Below, in pieces: positions 43,335-51,092 of a stretch of DNA of 64,000 nt. The DNA lies in contig NZ_JOCQ01000026.1 in assembly GCF_000720725.1 (NCBI RefSeq), forward strand, positions 28,970 to 92,969. The letters are read 5' to 3'. Source of the stretch: Streptomyces rimosus subsp. rimosus. Lineage in GTDB: Bacteria; Actinomycetota; Actinomycetes; Streptomycetales; Streptomycetaceae. The translations under genes and the position numbers were made by a program. Position 1 is the stretch's first letter; each line of letters starts with the position of its first letter. The notes beneath the pieces are model-generated. The model searched no databases. It saw only the letters and a program-made list of their open reading frames with translations, and was not told where the DNA came from.

Positions 43335-44972
43335 GTGATCATCGACCCGATCGTGGTTCCGGAAAGAACCGGCCACCAGCGTACGTATTCCGGTCTTCCC
43401 GGCCTTCGCGGGAAACTCCGTGCCCGTCTTCCGCCGTCCTGTTGGCCGACCCTGCTGTGTTTCGCCGTCACCTGCGGGCTGGGGCTCCAGATGTGGCACA
43501 CGGTCGGTGTGGGCGGGTTCGACCTCGGCATCTTCGACCAGGGGGTGCGCTCGTACGCCCGGTTCGAGCTGCCGCGCTCCGCAATCAAGAATGTGCACCA
43601 CGAGTTCCCGCCGCTGGTCTCCCTCCTCGGAGACCATTTCTCGCCGGTCCTCGCGCTGCTGGCCCCGCTGTACCGGGTGTGGAACGACCCGCGGATGCTG
43701 GTGCTGGCCCAGGCCGCGCTGTTCGCCGCCGGAACACCCGTCGTCCGCCGGATCGCCTTGCGCTGTTTCGCGCATGCCGTACCGGCGACCCGCGACCGGG
43801 CGGCTTTTCTGGCCGCCCTTTCCCATGCGGTCGGCTGGCCCCTGCTGATGGCGGCCCGTAACGGATTCCACGAGGTCGCCTTCGCGGTTCCGCTCACGCT
43901 TCTCATGCTGGAGCGCGGCCTCGCCCGGCGGTACGGCGCGGTATGCGTCTGCGCCGCGCTCCTGTGCTTGACGAAGGAAGACCTCGGCCTCGTCGTCGGT
44001 GTGTACGGCGCGGTCCTGCTGTGGCGCAACCGGCGCGGTGGCGGGGGCCGCGCCCGGCTGACAGGTGCGGCACTCCTGGTGCTCGGGCCGGCCACGGCGG
44101 CCGTGACGGTGGGCGTGCTGATACCCGCGATGGGCGGACCCCGGCAGTATTACTGGAGTTACGGAGCGCTCGGCGCCGACTTCGCCGAATTGGCGCACCG
44201 CGCCGTGACCGACCCGGGCGCCGTCCTCGCGGTCGCATTCGGCACCCCGGTGAAAGCCGGACTGGTCCTATGGCTCGTGGCCACGCTGCTGTTCCTGCCG
44301 CTCGGCGCGGCCACCACGCTGTGCGCCCTCCCGCTGGTCGCCGAACGCGTCCTGTCCGACAATCCCAACCACTGGTCGGTGATTCACCATTACGACGCTT
44401 TCGCCTGGCCGGTCCTGCTGACGGCGGCAGTGGAAACCGCCGCGCGGATTCACCGTGCGGCGCAGGGAGAAGGACGGGCCTTCCGGCGGCGAGTGGCGGT
44501 GGGCGGAGTGTGCGCGGTGGGGCTGAACGCGGTGGTCTCCTGCTGTCTCGGCCTCGTCGCGCTGGTGAGCCCGCATCACTGGGCGCCCTCCGCGCGTGCC
44601 CAGAATCTCGTCGCGGCCGCCGAGCGGATACCGGACGGTGCGACGGTGGAGGCGGACAACAATGTGGCCGTACGGCTGACGGCGCGTACCCGTACGATGA
44701 TTCTCGACGCGGTGCCCCGCGGCGCCGACTACGTCGTGCTGCAAACCGCGGAGACCACTTTTCCGTTCACCGCGCCCGCGCAGCTCAAGCAGCGCCAGGA
44801 GCTGCTTCTGGCGCACGGTTACCGTCGTATCTGGGCCAAGGGGGACGCGGTGCTCCTGCGCCGGGTGGACAGGACGGCCGTGGTTCCCGGCACGCGCGTA
44901 CCCGGGCCGGACAGCACACCGGTGAAAGACGTGCCCGACGCGGCGTTGGGCAGGAATCTGTTCACCGGATGA
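43335..44972 (+). CDS. DUF2079 membrane protein, glycosyltransferase-like fold
   Basis: A 545-residue membrane protein with some ten helices, of the DUF2079 family. FDLGIFDQGVRSYARFELPRSAIKNVHHEFPPLVSLLGDHFSPVLALLAPLYRV and DNPNHWSVIHHYDAFAWPVLLTAAVE are its signatures. These resemble GT-C type polyprenyl-dependent glycosyltransferases, with the acidic pair in GGFDLGIFDQG corresponding to the catalytic region, but activity is unproven. The GTG at 43335 is preceded only by weak purines. Orphan gene. Confidence 0.87.
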   Translation: MIIDPIVVPERTGHQRTYSGLPGLRGKLRARLPPSCWPTLLCFAVTCGLGLQMWHTVGVGGFDLGIFDQGVRSYARFELPRSAIKNVHHEFPPLVSLLGDHFSPVLALLAPLYRVWNDPRMLVLAQAALFAAGTPVVRRIALRCFAHAVPATRDRAAFLAALSHAVGWPLLMAARNGFHEVAFAVPLTLLMLERGLARRYGAVCVCAALLCLTKEDLGLVVGVYGAVLLWRNRRGGGGRARLTGAALLVLGPATAAVTVGVLIPAMGGPRQYYWSYGALGADFAELAHRAVTDPGAVLAVAFGTPVKAGLVLWLVATLLFLPLGAATTLCALPLVAERVLSDNPNHWSVIHHYDAFAWPVLLTAAVETAARIHRAAQGEGRAFRRRVAVGGVCAVGLNAVVSCCLGLVALVSPHHWAPSARAQNLVAAAERIPDGATVEADNNVAVRLTARTRTMILDAVPRGADYVVLQTAETTFPFTAPAQLKQRQELLLAHGYRRIWAKGDAVLLRRVDRTAVVPGTRVPGPDSTPVKDVPDAALGRNLFTG

Positions 44973-45117
44973 ACCGTGGTGGGGCGTTTCGGATTCGGCC
45001 GTAACCACCTGAATGCCCCGCGCCGTGCGCGCTTCGCCGATTCGCGTGGACCACTAGGGTTTTCCCGCAGAAGTGCGGTTTTCGTCAGATGGTTCGGACA
45101 TTGCAGAGAGGGTGCGC

Positions 45118-45318
45118 ATGCACGCCAGCAAGGGAGACCGCCTGGTGGTCCACGGGCGGACCGTCGGGAACCGGGACCGCGTGGTGGAGATCGTCGAGGT
45201 GCTGGGGAGGGACGGCAATCCGCCGTACCGGGTCCGGGCGGACGACGGACACGAGACGATCATGACGCCCGGCCCGGACAGCGTCGTCGATCACCGCCGG
45301 GACAGCGGCCGTTCCTGA
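45118..45318 (+). CDS. DUF1918 domain protein
   Basis: A 66-residue protein matching the actinobacterial DUF1918 family (KGDRLVVHGRTVGNRDRVVEIVEV and PPYRVRADDGHETIMTPGPDSVV). The family forms a small beta-barrel, function unknown. The ATG at 45118 follows GAGAGGGTG. DUF1918 genes are often near general stress genes. Confidence 0.9.
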   Translation: MHASKGDRLVVHGRTVGNRDRVVEIVEVLGRDGNPPYRVRADDGHETIMTPGPDSVVDHRRDSGRS

Positions 45319-45338
45319 ACGGACACGCCGGGCCGGCC

Positions 45339-45374
45339 GGACACCGGCGCGGCCCCGGACACCGGCGCGGCCCC
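45339..45374. repeat. 18-bp tandem repeat
   Basis: GGACACCGGCGCGGCCCC occurs twice head to tail (45339-45356 and 45357-45374), with a degenerate third and fourth copy to about 45412, in the gap between DUF1918 and the cold-shock-like gene. Confidence 0.75.
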
Positions 45375-45556
45375 GGGTGCGGGCGCGGACCCGGGCACCG
45401 GCACAGGCTCCGGAGCAAAGACGCCGTACGCCTGGAGGAGGGCTCGCCCGGGCGCCGGGCACGAGCTACGTGCGCCGGTGAGTGCGCTCCCTTAACGGCC
45501 GGTGAGAGGGCACCCGTTGGGTGTACCGACCACTCCGCTCGGCAGAGGTGATTGCT

Positions 45557-45787
45557 GTGCCCCATGGCATCGTCAAGTGGTTCGACCATGAACGTGGTGC
45601 CGGTCTGGTCGCCCAGAGCGGCGGCGGCCCGGACGTCCTGGCCTACCGTTCGGCGATCCAGGGGGCCGAAGGGGCCCGGACGCTGCTGTCGGGGGAGAGC
45701 GTCTCCTTCAACCTCGTCGAGGACTTCGAAGGGATCCGGGCGGAGAACATCTACCGCCTCCGGCCGCAGGACCGCTCCCCTTCCTGA
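45557..45787 (+). CDS. Degenerate cold-shock domain protein
   Basis: A 76-residue protein aligned to CspA-type cold-shock proteins over its length: HGIVKWFDHERGAGLVAQSGGGPDVLAYRSAI against the usual GTVKWFNxEKGFGFIxxDGGxDVFVHxSAI. The RNP1 motif (KGFGFI) reads RGAGLV and RNP2 (VFVH) reads VLAY, so most aromatic residues that stack on RNA are missing. It may have lost nucleic-acid binding or gained another job. The GTG at 45557 is preceded by GAGGTG. Confidence 0.75.
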   Translation: MPHGIVKWFDHERGAGLVAQSGGGPDVLAYRSAIQGAEGARTLLSGESVSFNLVEDFEGIRAENIYRLRPQDRSPS

Positions 45788-46037
45788 TCCGTCGCCCGTC
45801 GCCCGTCCGGAATCATGCGGAAACGGGCGAGAAAGTGGCAAGATGCGGGCCCGCCGCGTCCAAAACTGAACAAACCCGCTGAGGTCGCACCGCGCGTGCT
45901 CCAATATCCGCACCCTCCGCAGGCACGGGTCTGCGGGGACGGCGGGGACGTATCCGGGGACCGGCCGCGGGTGCCGTGACGGTGAGGTGTCACATCCGTT
46001 GCCCGGGCCCGGACGCGTCATGCGAGATGAGGCACCG

Positions 46038-47963
46038 ATGACGGCAGTGGAGGCCCTGCGGAACGCCGCGGGCGAGCAGGAGTTGTTCCGGGGGCTGGTG
46101 GAGTGTTCGCAGGACGCGATTCTGATCAAGACGTTGGACGGGCAGGTCACGTTCTGGAACGCGGCGGCGCGGCGGTTGTACGGGTACCGGGCCGAGGAGG
46201 TGGTGGGGCGGCACATCGGGTTGCTGATCCCGCCGGACCTGAAGGACGAGGAAGCGGAGCTGCTGGGGCGGATCGGGCGGGGTGAGCGGATCGAGCACTA
46301 CGAGACCCGGCGGGCCACCAGCGACGGCCGGGTCCTCGACGTGGACGTTTCGCTGTGGCCGATCCGTACGCGGCAGGGCGTCATCGACGCGGCCTGCTCC
46401 ATCACGCGGGACATCAGCGAGCGCAAACGTTCCGAGGCGCGCATCGACGAGCTGGCCGTGGTGGTGGAGTACTCCCAGGACGCGATTCTGATCAAGACGT
46501 TGGACGGGCAGGTCACGTTCTGGAACGCGGCGGCGCAGCGGTTGTACGGGTACCGGACCGAGGAGGTGGTGGGGCGGCACATCGGATTGCTGATCCCGCC
46601 GGACCTGAAGGACGAGGAAGCGGAGCTGCTGGGGCGGATCGGGCGGGGCGAGCGGATCGAGCACTACGAGACCCGGCGGGCCACCAGCGACGGCCGGGTC
46701 CTCGACGTTGACGTGACGCTGTGGCCGATCCGCAACCGCAACGGCGTCATCACCGGTGCCTGCTCCACGATGCGCGACATCACCGAGCGCAAGAAGGCCG
46801 AACGGGAACTGGCCGAGCTGTACGCGCAGCAGCGGCACATCGCGCTGGCCCTGCGCCTGATGGGCGCCTCCGAGCAGATCCCCGGTGCCCGCGCGGCCAC
46901 CCGCTACCTGCCCTCCACCCAGGGACAGGGCGTGGGCGGCGACTGGCTCGATCTGATCGACCTCGGCGCCGGGCGGGTCGGCGTGATCATCGGGGATGTC
47001 ATGGGGCGCGGCCTGGACGCGGCCGTGGTCATGGGGCAGCTGCGCTCCGCCGCCCGCGCGCTGGCGCTGGCCGGGACACCGCCGTGCGAACTGATCCAGA
47101 CGCTGGACACGTTCACACGCGGGCTGCCGGAACAATTCGTCACCTGCACCTACCTGGAGGCGGACCCGGCGCTCGGCGAGGTGACCGCCTGCTCGGCCGG
47201 GCACCTGCCGGTCTGGCTCGTCGCACCGGACGGAACGGTCGGCGCGCTGCCGGTGCCGACCGGCATCCCGCTCGGCGTGGGCGGCGTACCGCACCAGCAG
47301 GTACGCCTGCCCCTGCGCGCCGGCACGACCCTGGCCCTCTACACCGACGGCCTGGTGGAAACGCCCCACAGCGACATCGACGCGCAACTGGGCCTGCTCG
47401 CCGCCACCTTGCGGGAGGTCTTCGCCACCGCCCCGGACCTGGAGAACGCCGCCGACCGTGTCCTGCACACCATGCTTCCGGACACCGCCACGTACTCCGA
47501 CGACGTGACCCTCCTGCTGGTCGGCTTCCCGGCCGCCCCGCTGGGCACCGCGGCGGTGGAACTGGCCGGCCGGTCGTCCTCGGTCCCCGAAGGGCGTCGC
47601 TTCCTGCGGCGGACGCTGCGGTCGTGGGGCCTGGCCGCACTCGCCGACACCGCCCTGCTGCTGGTCTCGGAGCTGCTGACCAACGCGGTCTGCCACGCGC
47701 CTGGGCCGCTGACGCTGCGCGTCTGGCACAGCGCCCGCGAGCTGGGCGTGGAGGTCTCGGACGGCAGCACGCCCCGGCCGCGGGCCCGGCTGGCGGACAA
47801 TGCGGAGGAGAACGGCCGCGGCCTGATGCTGGTCGAGGCGCTCGCCGACGCCTGGGGCACCCGCCCCGGCCTGGTCGGCAAAACCGTGTGGTTCACCCTC
47901 CTGACGGCCGCGGCGCAGACCGCCGGAGCCCCGTCACGCGACCCGGCTGGGCTGTCCGGGTGA
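46038..47963 (+). CDS. PAS-PAS-SpoIIE phosphatase-HATPase regulator
   Basis: A 641-residue protein. Two PAS domains (about 15-135 and 137-257), each followed by a PAC block, are 122 residues apart and almost identical. Then a PP2C/SpoIIE domain (VGGDWLDLIDL, GVIIGDVMGRGLDAAVVMGQLRSAAR), and a C-terminal HATPase_c of the RsbW/anti-sigma type (SELLTNAVCHAPG and NGRGLMLVEALAD). Such proteins switch anti-sigma-factor antagonists in the general stress response of Streptomyces, which has dozens of them. Several starts are possible (GTG 45987, ATG 46020, ATG 46038); I chose 46038 because GATGAGG is closest. A terminator hairpin follows. Confidence 0.9.
   Translation: MTAVEALRNAAGEQELFRGLVECSQDAILIKTLDGQVTFWNAAARRLYGYRAEEVVGRHIGLLIPPDLKDEEAELLGRIGRGERIEHYETRRATSDGRVLDVDVSLWPIRTRQGVIDAACSITRDISERKRSEARIDELAVVVEYSQDAILIKTLDGQVTFWNAAAQRLYGYRTEEVVGRHIGLLIPPDLKDEEAELLGRIGRGERIEHYETRRATSDGRVLDVDVTLWPIRNRNGVITGACSTMRDITERKKAERELAELYAQQRHIALALRLMGASEQIPGARAATRYLPSTQGQGVGGDWLDLIDLGAGRVGVIIGDVMGRGLDAAVVMGQLRSAARALALAGTPPCELIQTLDTFTRGLPEQFVTCTYLEADPALGEVTACSAGHLPVWLVAPDGTVGALPVPTGIPLGVGGVPHQQVRLPLRAGTTLALYTDGLVETPHSDIDAQLGLLAATLREVFATAPDLENAADRVLHTMLPDTATYSDDVTLLLVGFPAAPLGTAAVELAGRSSSVPEGRRFLRRTLRSWGLAALADTALLLVSELLTNAVCHAPGPLTLRVWHSARELGVEVSDGSTPRPRARLADNAEENGRGLMLVEALADAWGTRPGLVGKTVWFTLLTAAAQTAGAPSRDPAGLSG
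46101..46740 (+). repeat. Near-identical PAS-coding tandem duplication
   Basis: Copies start at 46101 and 46467, a period of 366 bp. Over about 260 bp the DNA differs at only a handful of positions, far fewer than expected for independently evolving PAS domains. This points to recent duplication or gene conversion. Confidence 0.85.
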
Positions 47964-48045
47964 TCGTCGCTGCGGTGTGCATGGCGGCATCCGCGGCGGG
48001 CAGTATCGACTCGCCTCGTTCCTCGGGGAAGACGAACGAGGCCCA

Positions 48046-48102
48046 GGCGGGCCGGGGTCGTCCGGCGGTAAAAGGCCGGTGACGACGGCGCCCCGGCCCG
48101 CC
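48046..48102 (+). terminator. Terminator of the PAS-SpoIIE gene
   Basis: Arms GGCGGGCCGGGG (48046-48057) and CCCCGGCCCGCC (48091-48102) are perfect, and TCGTC/GACGA extends the stem with a bulge. It starts 83 bp past the stop. Confidence 0.7.
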
Positions 48103-48252
48103 CCCTCCAGCAGCGGAGGCCGGAGTGCGCAAGGCCGGTCCGTGCCGTGAGCACCCCACGGCAGGGACCGGCCAGGCGTGGGTCAGCGCCGGAACCGATG
48201 ACGGCCGGAGCCGTCATGAGCACGATGCAAACAAAGTGTTCACAATATTTCG

Positions 48253-48282
48253 TTGACAGAGGTCTGTGCCGGACTCCATGCT
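48253..48282 (+). promoter_or_regulatory. Promoter giving a probably leaderless message
   Basis: TTGACA (48253-48258) and CATGCT (48277-48282) are 18 bp apart; transcription would begin at about 48289, exactly the ATG of the next gene, which has no ribosome-binding site. The region just upstream (48215-48256) is unusually AT-rich for this genome. Confidence 0.55.
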
Positions 48283-48288
48283 CATCGC

Positions 48289-48798
48289 ATGTCCTCAACA
48301 CCCGAAACCCCCGACACCGCCGGCACCCCTGGCACCGCCGAATTCCCTGAGCAGATCGACGAACCCGGCATGGACCCCTTCTCGCTGCCGGACGCACAGC
48401 AGGCGCGCGCGCAGCGGGTACACGCGTCGCTGTTCCGGATCGCGGAGCGGCACGCGGCGACCGACGCGCAGCGCGCGCGGCAGGTGCACCCGACGGTTCT
48501 CGCACCGCACGAAGCCGTCCGGCTGGTGGCCTTCTTGATGAGCGGGGCAGCACTGCGGGACGAGGGCGAACCGGAGGTGGACCGGGCGGACATCACCGCG
48601 GCGCTGAGTCTGCTGCCACTGGTACGCGGGGAACTGGACGAGCTGGAGGCCGGACTGCTGCGGATGGCGCGGGGCCGTGGCATGACCTGGCCCGAAGTGG
48701 CCTTCGGCCTGGGGCTGGGCACCCCGCAGGCGGCCCGGCAGCGCTACGAGCGGCTGGTCGGCCGTATCCGCGCCGAGGGGGAGACCGGGGAGGAGTAG
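48289..48798 (+). CDS. Small helix-turn-helix protein
   Basis: A 169-residue protein. The N-terminal 35 residues are Pro/Thr/Ala-rich. The C-terminal part ends in a helix-turn-helix-like segment, MTWPEVAFGLGLGTPQAARQRYERLVGRI, similar to the sigma-region-4-like DNA-binding proteins of Streptomyces. The middle (ALSLLPLVRGELDELEAGLLRMARGRG) is helical. A leaderless start at 48289 fits the promoter spacing. It is 116 bp from the P-loop ATPase gene on the same strand and may regulate that unit. Confidence 0.72.
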   Translation: MSSTPETPDTAGTPGTAEFPEQIDEPGMDPFSLPDAQQARAQRVHASLFRIAERHAATDAQRARQVHPTVLAPHEAVRLVAFLMSGAALRDEGEPEVDRADITAALSLLPLVRGELDELEAGLLRMARGRGMTWPEVAFGLGLGTPQAARQRYERLVGRIRAEGETGEE

Positions 48799-48914
48799 CG
48801 GAGAGCCGAGCCGTGGCCCCGGGTTCGGCCGGGAGAATCCCTCCTCAAGGACGCCGTGCTGCATTAACCTGACGTGCCATCACAGCGGTGCGGACAGGAT
48901 GCCTCGGGGGGCCC

Positions 48915-51047
48915 GTGCCTGACGATCTCGGATTCGACAAGCTGCTCGATGACGACGGCTTGCTGGCCAGGCTGCTGGGCAAGACCGGCACCGGGCGCAA
49001 CAGGAAGCCGCTCTACGGCCCGGACCTGCCCGTGGTCCTGCTCGTCGGCGGGCCCGGCATGGGCAAGGGGCGGCTCCTGCGGTGCGTACGCGGCGAGTTC
49101 GGCCGCCATGTACCGACGGCGCACGTGGACTGCGGGCACACGGTGTTCCGGGAGCAGGCGGAGCAGCAGACGCGGACGCGGTCGGTGGCGACCGAGGTAC
49201 TGCGTGAGGTGGCCCGGCAGTTCGGCGCATGGCAGGGCGACGGCGGGCCGCTCGCCACACCGCGTCTGTACGCGGGGCTGGCGGCGGTCGCGGCCAGCGA
49301 TCCGCTCGCCGACACGGTCACCCTGGTCAGCGAGGTGCAGCGGCACGATGAGCTGCTGCCGCGCGGCTCTTTCTGGCGCGGTGTGCTGAACCGGGCGGGC
49401 CGGGCCTACGCCGGCGTCGTCGCGGGACTGGTGGCCCACCCCGGGGCCGTCCCCTTCATCAACGCCGTGCTCGACGAACTGCTCGCCCGTACCTCCCAGG
49501 AGGGCAAGGCCCTGCTGGCGGCGTGTTACGGCGAGTACACCGGCGCGGGCGGCCACCCCAAGCTGGGGCTGCACTCGTTGGCCTCGGACTTCCAGCAGGG
49601 CGGCGAAGCGCGCGAGGTCGCGGAGGGCTTCCTGTTCCGCGCGCTGCGGCAGGACATCGAGGCCGCATACGTATCGCTGCTGGGCCGCCTCTCCCGGGCG
49701 GGCCGCCCGGCCCTGCTGCTGGACCACGCGGACAACGCCCTGGGCAGACGGCTGCTGAAGCCCGTACTGGAGGACCGCGAGCGGGGCCTGTACGACCGGC
49801 TGGTCGTCATGGCCACCACCCGGCGGGCGGACGGCGGCCGTTTCCTGTACCACGCCGGGGACGCCGGTGATACGGGTGACGACGCGCCGGTGAGCTGGCG
49901 GCCCACCGACGGCGGGCTGCCGCAGTGGAGCCGCCCGGCGGGCGGCGTACCCGGCCTGACTCCGCTGTCGCGGGGCGTCCTCCTCGTCCGGATGCCGGTG
50001 CTGACCCGGGACCAGCAGTCGCGGGAGACCGCCCGGGTGCGGCGGGCGGGGGGCGCCGGCGCCGACCGGTTCCGGATCGACAGCGGCATCCACCGGCTGA
50101 GCGGCGGACGCCCGCTGTTCGTGTCCCGGCTGGGCGCGGCGACCGCGTCCCTGCCGTTCCGGGAGCCCGACGACGGCACCGACTGGGCCCTGCTGGACGC
50201 CCGGGTGCGCGTGGGCGAGGAGGCGGCGGGCCGCCCGGTGGCGGACCTCCTGCTGGACGAGCTGATCGTCCGGCAGCCGCCGGAGGAACTGCCGCCCGAA
50301 CAGCGCGGGCACTGGCTGGACCTGCTCAGCCATCTGTCGGTGGCACACGACACCGAATGCGCGCAGGTCCTGATGCGCGCGGTGCAGGCGGGCCGGGACG
50401 AGCGCCTGTCGGCGTACCGGATCGCGGAACTGCTCGGCGACAGCGGCTGGCCGCACTGCCCCCGCCACTTCATCGGCGACCTCGGCCTGCGCCGCCTGCT
50501 CATGCGGCGCCTCCACCGACTGCGGCCGGACGGCGCGGCCTGGCGCGGCGACCACCTCCTGCTGCGGGACCACTACCGCGCCCTGGGCGACGAGGCCACC
50601 GACGAGCATTTCGGCTCCGCCGCCGCCCACGGCATGCACCACCACCTGGCCGCCGGCGACGCCGACACGGTCACGGACTACCTCGACCGCACCTTCCTCA
50701 CCCGCAGCGCGCGGGCGTGGTGCGAGGAACTGCTGGCCATCGCGGAGGCGCCGCTGCTCGGCGGCCCCGACGACCGGCAGGCCCGCGCCCTGGGCGACGC
50801 CGAGATCGCCGGTGACGTGCGGCGCAAGCGCATCGACCGGCTGCTGCACGCCGTACGGCTCTGCGAGGACCGTACGCAGACCGTCGACGACGCCGTCACC
50901 GACGCCCTGCCCAAGCTGCTGGAACGGCTGGGGGAGGAGCCCGCGGCCGGGGCGGGGACCTTGACGCACACGGCTCGCGATTTCGGTGACCGGCTCGCCA
51001 ACAAGCAGGCGCTCAGACCGTGTACGTGCACGAAACACATCGGATGA
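48915..51047 (+). CDS. P-loop ATPase, STAND/AAA-like, unknown role
   Basis: A 710-residue protein. Walker A is GGPGMGKG at 45-52; RPALLLDHAD (264-273) is a Walker B-like strand; RLVVMATTRRADGG looks like sensor 1. The following 400 residues are helical and lack WD40 or TPR signatures. No membrane helix. The preferred start is the GTG at 48915 behind CGGGGGG; a longer version from 48888 is possible. It lies 45 bp upstream of the receptor-like gene at 51093, so the two are probably one operon. It resembles STAND signalling ATPases in layout, but I do not recognise a named family. Confidence 0.75.
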   Translation: MPDDLGFDKLLDDDGLLARLLGKTGTGRNRKPLYGPDLPVVLLVGGPGMGKGRLLRCVRGEFGRHVPTAHVDCGHTVFREQAEQQTRTRSVATEVLREVARQFGAWQGDGGPLATPRLYAGLAAVAASDPLADTVTLVSEVQRHDELLPRGSFWRGVLNRAGRAYAGVVAGLVAHPGAVPFINAVLDELLARTSQEGKALLAACYGEYTGAGGHPKLGLHSLASDFQQGGEAREVAEGFLFRALRQDIEAAYVSLLGRLSRAGRPALLLDHADNALGRRLLKPVLEDRERGLYDRLVVMATTRRADGGRFLYHAGDAGDTGDDAPVSWRPTDGGLPQWSRPAGGVPGLTPLSRGVLLVRMPVLTRDQQSRETARVRRAGGAGADRFRIDSGIHRLSGGRPLFVSRLGAATASLPFREPDDGTDWALLDARVRVGEEAAGRPVADLLLDELIVRQPPEELPPEQRGHWLDLLSHLSVAHDTECAQVLMRAVQAGRDERLSAYRIAELLGDSGWPHCPRHFIGDLGLRRLLMRRLHRLRPDGAAWRGDHLLLRDHYRALGDEATDEHFGSAAAHGMHHHLAAGDADTVTDYLDRTFLTRSARAWCEELLAIAEAPLLGGPDDRQARALGDAEIAGDVRRKRIDRLLHAVRLCEDRTQTVDDAVTDALPKLLERLGEEPAAGAGTLTHTARDFGDRLANKQALRPCTCTKHIG

Positions 51048-51092
51048 CGCGTCGGACAACGCGTCGGGCAGGGGACAGGGGAGGGTGCGGCG

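Noticed and set aside
46101..46740. Insertion sequence or integrated element suggested by the long duplication
   Set aside because: The duplicated DNA is entirely PAS coding sequence, in frame and within one gene.
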